NCBI RefSeq assembly: GCF_026213295.1
Contig: NC_079413.1
Span: 23,695,612-23,759,611 of the forward strand
DNA: 64,000 bases
Origin: Gadus chalcogrammus
Lineage: Eukaryota > Chordata > Actinopteri > Gadiformes > Gadidae
Direction: 5' to 3'
This document shows positions 53,466 through 64,000 of this stretch, one piece after another. How positions within the stretch are numbered: position 1 is the stretch's first letter; each line of letters begins with the position of its first letter. Both the position numbers and the translations under genes were made by a program. Below the pieces are notes generated by a model. That model was not told the origin of the DNA, searched no databases, and worked only from the letters and a program-made list of their open reading frames with translations.

Positions 53466-54851
53466 AGTCCGGGGACCTTATGGGGGAGGAAATTTTTGTG
53501 TTTGCATGCGTCCGTGAGTCTTCACTCTGATAAGAGTGTCGACTGTCACTTCCTGACACTGATGATATCAGATTTGCAGGCTGACGACTGCTCGGAATTA
53601 AAACACGCGACGTGTTTTTTCCAGCTGATATATCAGAGCCGACTCCTGAGAGCAGACGCATCTGAAGCTGTCAGGGAGGAACCATGGCTACCATCTCTGA
53701 ACCGGACCCTGGACTCTCTGAGGAACCTGGGGACACGTCTTTGGACCGGAGGGAGCGCAGGAAGAGAAGATTTGGTAGGTGCCCTTTAGAGAGGAGTTAG
53801 AATAAATAATACAGTAAAAAAAATGTATTTTCATCTGCATACGTTTAAAATGTACTTTTAGAAAAAGTTTTAAGTTAAATAGGCCGACCTGATGAACCAG
53901 TGACCGTATAGACAGATTTATTCTCCTAAATAACGACATGTGTGTGTTTGAGACAAAAAGCTTGTATTTACCTTACTTGACGTGAGATTACGCCCATGAG
54001 TTACGGACTATTGATAGGCATCTCAAGTAGTTGTGTGTTTCCTGTTATATGTCCGTTATATACGTGGAACAGAGTGCAGAGTAACTTTAGGGAGCAGAGC
54101 ACAAGTTTAGTTTTTTCATGACTTATTATTAATGGTAGTGCAGCGTAACATTAGATTGACAATGGTTTATTTAATCAACAATTTTGTGTTTTAATAATGG
54201 CTGCTCATTTAACTGAAGCGATATCAGGTGAACTTATGAATTTAACATAATTCTATAAAGTTTGTCATTAATATGACCATATCTCAAATTATCCCACAAT
54301 ACATGTCCTCATATTTTCTGCGTGGGCCGATGTGAAAGACCCTGGTGACACGCAGGCCACATGTTGTCCCCCCTCCATTACTGTGTGTGTACGTATGTGA
54401 TTCTGTGTGTATTACTGTATACCTATGAGCGCGTATATGTCAATAATGAGGGAATGATAACATGTATGCTAGAGACCAGTACTTGCTTTGCTTAAGTGTG
54501 TTCTAAACACGAGAGCCACAGTACCAGTCATCACTTACTGAGGTGTTCTCAGTAGAGGTCTTCAGGTGTTTCTTCAAGACGGGGAGGGATTCTGCAGACC
54601 GTAGGGAGTCTGGACTGTGAATGACAGCCACGCAGTATGAATATATCAGTGTGTACATTACTCTGTGTACGTGTGCTTGAGTGCGTTCGTGAGTCTGTGT
54701 GCAGTAGAAGAAAAACATTTCCTTACACTGATGGTATCGGAGTGCACGCTGATAATTGGTCAGAATGAAATCAAGTGACGTTGTTTTTTCAGCTGGTAGA
54801 GCAAAGAAGAAGGCTAACTTCAGACGCCGTGGAAGCCGTCAGAGAGTAACA
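53466..54851. other. 5' region of lectin gene copy B with duplicated promoter-like blocks
   Basis: Two related segments (about 53490-53683 and 54680-54851) precede the two alternative first coding exons. They share a gtgagtct block, a ctgatg-tatc block and a ttttttc-cag stretch. Promoter identity is inferred only. Confidence 0.5.
53684..53774 (+). CDS. Duplicate/alternative first coding exon of the lectin gene
   Basis: The ATG at 53684 opens MATISEPDPGLSEEPGDTSL, then an Arg-rich end RRERRKRRF, and stops at a G|GTAGGT donor in phase 1. It is a near copy of the exon at 54852-54942 with the same phase, so it can splice to the same transmembrane exon. It could be an alternative first exon of copy B or the remnant of a third gene copy whose body is gone. 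Confidence 0.6.
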
Positions 54852-59684
<4,833 letters not shown>

Positions 59685-59767
59685 AAAGAGAGCCAGTGGC
59701 AGCGGGGGGCGTCTCGGTGGTCCCTCAGTTGTAGAGAAATGGGGGGGGGGGGGTCTGCGGGGTGCCT

Positions 59768-59955
59768 CAGGGGTGGAGGGGGGAGGGTGGAGGGTGGAGG
59801 GGGGAGGGGGTGGAGGGTGGAGGGGGATGGGTGAGGGGTGGAGGGGGGAGGGGGTGGAGGGTGGAGGGGGATGGGTGAGGGGTGGAGGGGGGAGGGGGTG
59901 GAAGGGGGAGGGGGGTGGAAGGGGGAGGGGGAGGGGGGGGAGGGTGGAGGGGCGG
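59768..59955. repeat. G-rich polypurine minisatellite after the copy B stop codon
   Basis: About 190 bp of ggaggggg/ggatgggtgag units, the shorter counterpart of 45045-45475. Confidence 0.95.
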
Positions 59956-59959
59956 CACT

Positions 59960-60150
59960 TTTCACACACACACGCACACATACGCATGCAAACACATACA
60001 CACACACACACACACACACAAACACACACCGACACACACACAGACACAGGAACACACACGCACACACCAAAAACACACACACACACACACAGACAGACAC
60101 ACACACGTGCACACACACAAAAACAAACCTACATAAAAACACACATACTG
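59960..60150. repeat. AC-rich imperfect microsatellite
   Basis: Imperfect ACAC-rich DNA between the G-rich and TC-rich tracts; absent from copy A. Confidence 0.85.
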
Positions 60151-60186
60151 AGAGGACTGACGACTCAGTGTCTCTGTGGCAGTTAT

Positions 60187-60233
<47 letters not shown>

Positions 60234-60299
60234 GTCTCTGTCTCTGTCTCTGTCTCTGTCTCTGTCTCTGTCTCTGTCTCTGTCTCTGTCCCTCTCCCT

Positions 60300-60343
<44 letters not shown>
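60187..60343. repeat. (TC)n/(TCTGTC)n/(TCCC)n compound microsatellite
   Basis: About 157 bp of pyrimidine-rich repeat with a central tctctg array; present only in copy B. Confidence 0.95.
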
Positions 60344-60344
<1 letters not shown>

Positions 60345-60786
60345 GGTATAGCATGATAAACCATGAAAAGGCTTTTAAGATCTCCCATAGTTAGATAAGC
60401 ACATTTATTATTTGAAATGTACATAAAATACCTATTGATGGTCCATCTTTATATATAACAGTTTAAGTCTTAAGGGCTCTTATATCATCATTTTTGTCAT
60501 AATCCTGATTTGCGACCTGATTTAAAGCAGATGTTATGTTTTATTCATAATAACCAAGATGTCTATGGGATAATGTTGCATGTTGTAAATGACTTTAAAC
60601 TGAATCTTGATTTTTTGTGTTCTGTTGGGAACCAAGCGGCCGCAGAACATGTTCAGTTATTAAAGATATGTGCACACCTGTTGATGATTTGTAAAGTCTG
60701 CTGCTTCTATTGTTTTAGTCCTCGTTTTTATTGTGTTCATGTAAGGGACTATTTTTCTGTCTTTTTTGTTAATGAAGCATAATTGT

Positions 60787-60792
60787 AATAAA
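60787..60792 (+). terminator. AATAAA poly(A) signal, copy B
   Basis: AATAAA about 1.1 kb after the B30.2 stop, in the block conserved with 45922 in copy A. Confidence 0.45.
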
Positions 60793-61289
60793 CAACTCAG
60801 TGGATCCAACTGAATGTTCTCGTGTGTTCAGCCGATGATTTCTTGTTTTATTAGTGAATAATGCTTCCATAAGTGCCTTATTATAAATAAAATAATAAAT
60901 GTTATTCCGATTTTATTCTGGGACCTCCTCCCTGGGTTTTGGTTGGGGGGGGGGGGGTGCCTCAGTGTCTCTGTCGGTTGTAGAAAGAAACCACAGACAG
61001 ACGGCCGGACACACTCTCACTGCCCTTCTTCCTCTTCTGTTGGGTAATATCCTACCCATGATGCTTTGCGCGAGAATATAGACCTGATTGGATGAGGCTA
61101 TTCTATGTGAAATGAACAAGAATCCTAAAATCAATACATTTCAAAATAGTTTCACACTTAAAAAAAAAAGACGAAAAACGCAAAAGGCATATCCATATTT
61201 GACTCATTTTTGGCTTTCAGACTGACTATCTGTCTATCTGACCCCGGATCTGCCGGCACCAGAATATTACATCGCAGCAGCCAGGGACT

Positions 61290-62144
61290 ATGGAAGCATA
61301 TGGAGCAAAATTGAAATGGCAATGCAATGTGCAATTATACTATGCAATTGACAATTCATTATGCAATTTGATAATGTAATTTGTAAATACGTGATTCAAA
61401 GTGTATTTAAAAATGCAAAGGGAAAATGCAATCCTCAATTAAATTTGCAAAAGTTATAACAATGAAAATAGAATAACATTTCGTCAAATTCTTTGAGTTC
61501 CTTTATTCAAATTGAAAAGCTATAGCGTCCCCGTGATTGCAATCCACTTCGCCACGCTCCGTGGGGAGCGATATTCAAATGACATTTCAATCCGCAAAAC
61601 GAACGCTCTGGCACTGCGAAACAGGGTCGGGAGACCCACCGTGGAGATACCATGGACATAAGGGAGATACCCTTGGAGTATAGCTCTGCCTTGGAGGCAA
61701 TAGAAAGTGACGTATTTCCCGCTCAGACGCTGATTGGCTGATACGTTTGCCACTTTGCATATTGACTTTTAGGAAAACGTTTTGTATTACGTTTTGCCAA
61801 ATCTTTTGCAAAGCGTTCGTTTTGCGGATTGAAATGTCATTTGAATATCGTAACACACGCAGCGTGGCGAAGTGGATTGCAATCACGGGGACGCTATAGC
61901 TTTTCAATTTGAATAAAGGAACTCAAAGAATTTGACAAAATGTTATTCTATTTTTATTGCTATAACTTTTTGCAAATTTAATTGAGGATTGCATTGTCCC
62001 TCTGCATATTAAAACACACTTTGAATAACGTATTTACAAATTACATTATGAAATTGCATAATGCATTGTCAATTGCATAATGTAATTACTTATTGAATTG
62101 CAAATTGCATTGCCATTTTAATTTTGCTCCATATATGCTTCCAT
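61290..62144. mobile_element. Fold-back DNA element, intact copy
   Basis: About 855 bp with inverted arms of about 300-400 bp. The left arm begins atggaagcatatggagcaaa and the right arm ends attttgctccatatatgcttccat. A short unique middle near 61603-61690 separates them. The ends carry no obvious target duplication. No coding capacity. Confidence 0.85.
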
Positions 62145-62261
62145 CGTGATTTTCCATCGTGAGTCCTTCCCAGTGTCAGCGACCATCGCCACAAGGGTTC
62201 CTAAAGAGGCAACATATGATATTGCAAATAGTAGAAGCACCTTGCATCTGAATGCTTCTAC

Positions 62262-62349
<88 letters not shown>

Positions 62350-63600
62350 TATATAGATATTAATGTATTATTATTTATATATATATGTATCAATGAGTTT
62401 CATTACTATTATTATTACTATACAAAGTAGGCTACATGGGCCACAAACAATCTTGCGTACTGCCTCCTCCTGGTAGAATTAGGATCAGATTAGGCCCCTG
62501 CAGAACGTTTCTTTGTTTTAAAGCTGCTTATATCACTGATATTCCAGTATGTGAAAACCCTACCTTTACCGCTGGTTTGAATGACAGTGCTCTAAAGATG
62601 GAAACAGAGCGGCTCTTGCAAATCAGAGACTTTCTTAGAAAGCTTAAGCCGCATTTTGAAAATATATCTATAAATGCCACCATTAGAGGCACGTGGTGGG
62701 GGGCAGACTCTTATTGGTAATGATTGTATGCTTCCAACAAGCGTGTGCAAGTGAACAGGATTACATAATAAATGATGGGCTGCCAAGAGCTTTCAAATGA
62801 AATACATAAGTTATATACGTACGTAACTTCAAACCTTTGATGTTGTTGGATGCTTCCTTCAATATATAAGCATGTCCTTTCCTTTTCCATTCCTATTCAA
62901 TGTTTCTGTGATGCTTCTGAAGGATTTGCTGATATAACGTTCCCTCCAGCTGGCTGCGTTATAAACCCTCTTTTAATCGATATTATCATACAAACATGAA
63001 TCCTGAGTGATTGCTGGGCATGATCGTCATCTTGACACAATTCACCACAGGGTTTGTAGGAAATTAAAAATGATAATGTCTGTAGTATATTCTGAATCTT
63101 TGTTTGGTTTCACAGAAGATTTTGAACATTTGGCCACAGTCGTCTGAAGTAAACAGACACTAGGCAGTGGGAGGTATCTTTAACAAAAATAATTTTGCTA
63201 TCCTTATTAATTCTACATCGGAAATTGATCAATTGGCATGTTAACAGCGGTTACAATTCTGTCGCTTTATTAAGTGACACAGCTAGCCCAACATTATGGC
63301 GAGAGAAAATAAACAAATGTACAAGTATTCCACACAAAGTAAAACCAAAGACGCCTGGTAACATAATAAAATATTTAATGATTTAATTTAGTAGGATAAT
63401 CTTTGCTGATATTTGATTTTACAGAAACATATTGTGTTTAATAGAAGAAGACAGAATGTTCCTAAACCACTTCATCATCCCGCACCAACTGTTACAAAAG
63501 AGAAGGTTGACTGGTTAGGGTTGAAAACAGAATACACCAAATAGATGACATATTTGAAATTGTTCCTTCAAAGTCCGTAACGATGTCCACGGGGACAGAC
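62145..63600. other. Gene-poor DNA
   Basis: Contains a (GT)n tract at about 62267-62345. I see no supported gene before the minus-strand exon at 63601. Confidence 0.5.
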
Positions 63601-63735
63601 CTATTTGGCCATGCCAGAGAGCCAGCTGAGCTTGAATAAGGAAGGGGCGGCGGGCTCCTCCTCTTGGTGGGCCAGCTGTCTGAAGAGGTTGCCCGGGCGG
63701 AAGCTGTGGTCTATGGCTGAGTTGGTGGGCGTCGC
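63601..63735 (-). CDS. Terminal coding exon of an unrecognised gene
   Basis: An acceptor ctccag at 63736-63741 opens a phase-0 frame of 44 codons plus TAG. It begins ATPTNSAIDHSFRPGNLF and ends PSLFKLSWLSGMAK. Codon use is GC-rich compared with the AT-rich flanks, and minus-strand ATTAAA-like signals follow near 63370. The rest of the gene would lie beyond 64000. I do not recognise the family. Confidence 0.5.
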   Translation of the reverse strand, partial: ATPTNSAIDHSFRPGNLFRQLAHQEEEPAAPSLFKLSWLSGMAK

Positions 63736-64000
63736 CTGGAGATGGACAGGGAGAAATAAACATCATGGATCCTTGAAGAGTTCTCTTAACTAAGCATTGC
63801 CCTTTCAATAGTGTTCATGATTCAGACACCCAATCAGCCAAACATCTAAGAGTAAATACTAAAATTGATATGATTGGTTCTTTAAACTACTATAATACGA
63901 ATTTGTATTAAAACCTTGAAAAATAGTGGAATGACGGATAAATCAGACTCAAAATGGCCGTTGGTTTCTTGAACATCTCACCATAAACACCCCAACAAGT

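Noticed and set aside
62436..62720. 94-aa plus-strand frame (MGHKQSCVLPPPGRIRIRLG)
   Set aside because: No recognised homology, splice context or neighbouring exon; could be chance.

Overview
This is vertebrate nuclear DNA, almost certainly from a ray-finned (teleost) fish. Its genes are intron-rich, with GT-AG introns and conserved vertebrate exons. It is dense in long AC/GT microsatellites, carries tRNA-derived fish SINEs and many small DNA transposons, and encodes a fish-style PRY-SPRY (B30.2) immune-type exon. The very high density of long (AC)n tracts would fit a cod-like (gadiform) fish, but that is a weak guess.

Layout. (1) 1-12.1 kb, minus strand: the 5' part of usp7 (14 exons, ending inside the catalytic domain at the window edge), with introns holding a 58-bp minisatellite, a Harbinger-type MITE and a palindrome. 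(2) 14.3-17.2 kb, plus strand: hapstr1 (C16orf72), complete in 5 exons, divergently arranged with usp7 as in human 16p13.2; its probable long 3' UTR contains a second Harbinger-type MITE. (3) 21.8-23.6 kb, minus strand: dctn5, complete in 6 exons. (4) 25.0-30.4 kb, plus strand: dus1l, complete in 13 exons. (5) 31.6-40.1 kb, minus strand: gps1 (COP9 signalosome subunit 1), complete in 14 exons and convergent with dus1l, the human 17q25.3 neighbour pair. One gps1 intron is filled by about 32 copies of a 77-bp repeat, each carrying a complete 3' splice site and the start of the following exon. (6) 40.3-62.1 kb: an accessory region built from a tandem duplication. Each copy holds a transmembrane exon, a stalk exon, three C-type-lectin exons, an I-set immunoglobulin exon and a PRY-SPRY (B30.2) exon on the plus strand. 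Copy B (53.7-59.7 kb) has cytoplasmic first exons; copy A (40.5-44.9 kb) lacks them. Transposons fill the space between and within them: a fold-back element with ~400-bp inverted arms, three hAT-like elements (one nested in another), a retrotransposon tail and a 3'-truncated LINE. (7) 62.1-64 kb: mostly unremarkable, with the last coding exon of an unrecognised minus-strand gene.

How the genes relate. usp7, hapstr1, dctn5, dus1l and gps1 are housekeeping genes (deubiquitination, stress/HUWE1 biology, dynactin, tRNA dihydrouridine synthesis, COP9 deneddylation) placed together by synteny, not as a pathway. The lectin-Ig-B30.2 pair is the accessory, probably immune-receptor, component. By reading, its splice phases join into one open frame predicting a type II membrane protein with an extracellular CTLD, Ig and B30.2 domain. 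Between copies A and B the Ig exon differs by one silent base, while the B30.2 exon carries about 34 substitutions that all change amino acids. That is the strongest biological signal in the window, together with the splice-site minisatellite in gps1. All exon joins are inferred from reading splice signals and remembered vertebrate homologues; no alignment program was run.
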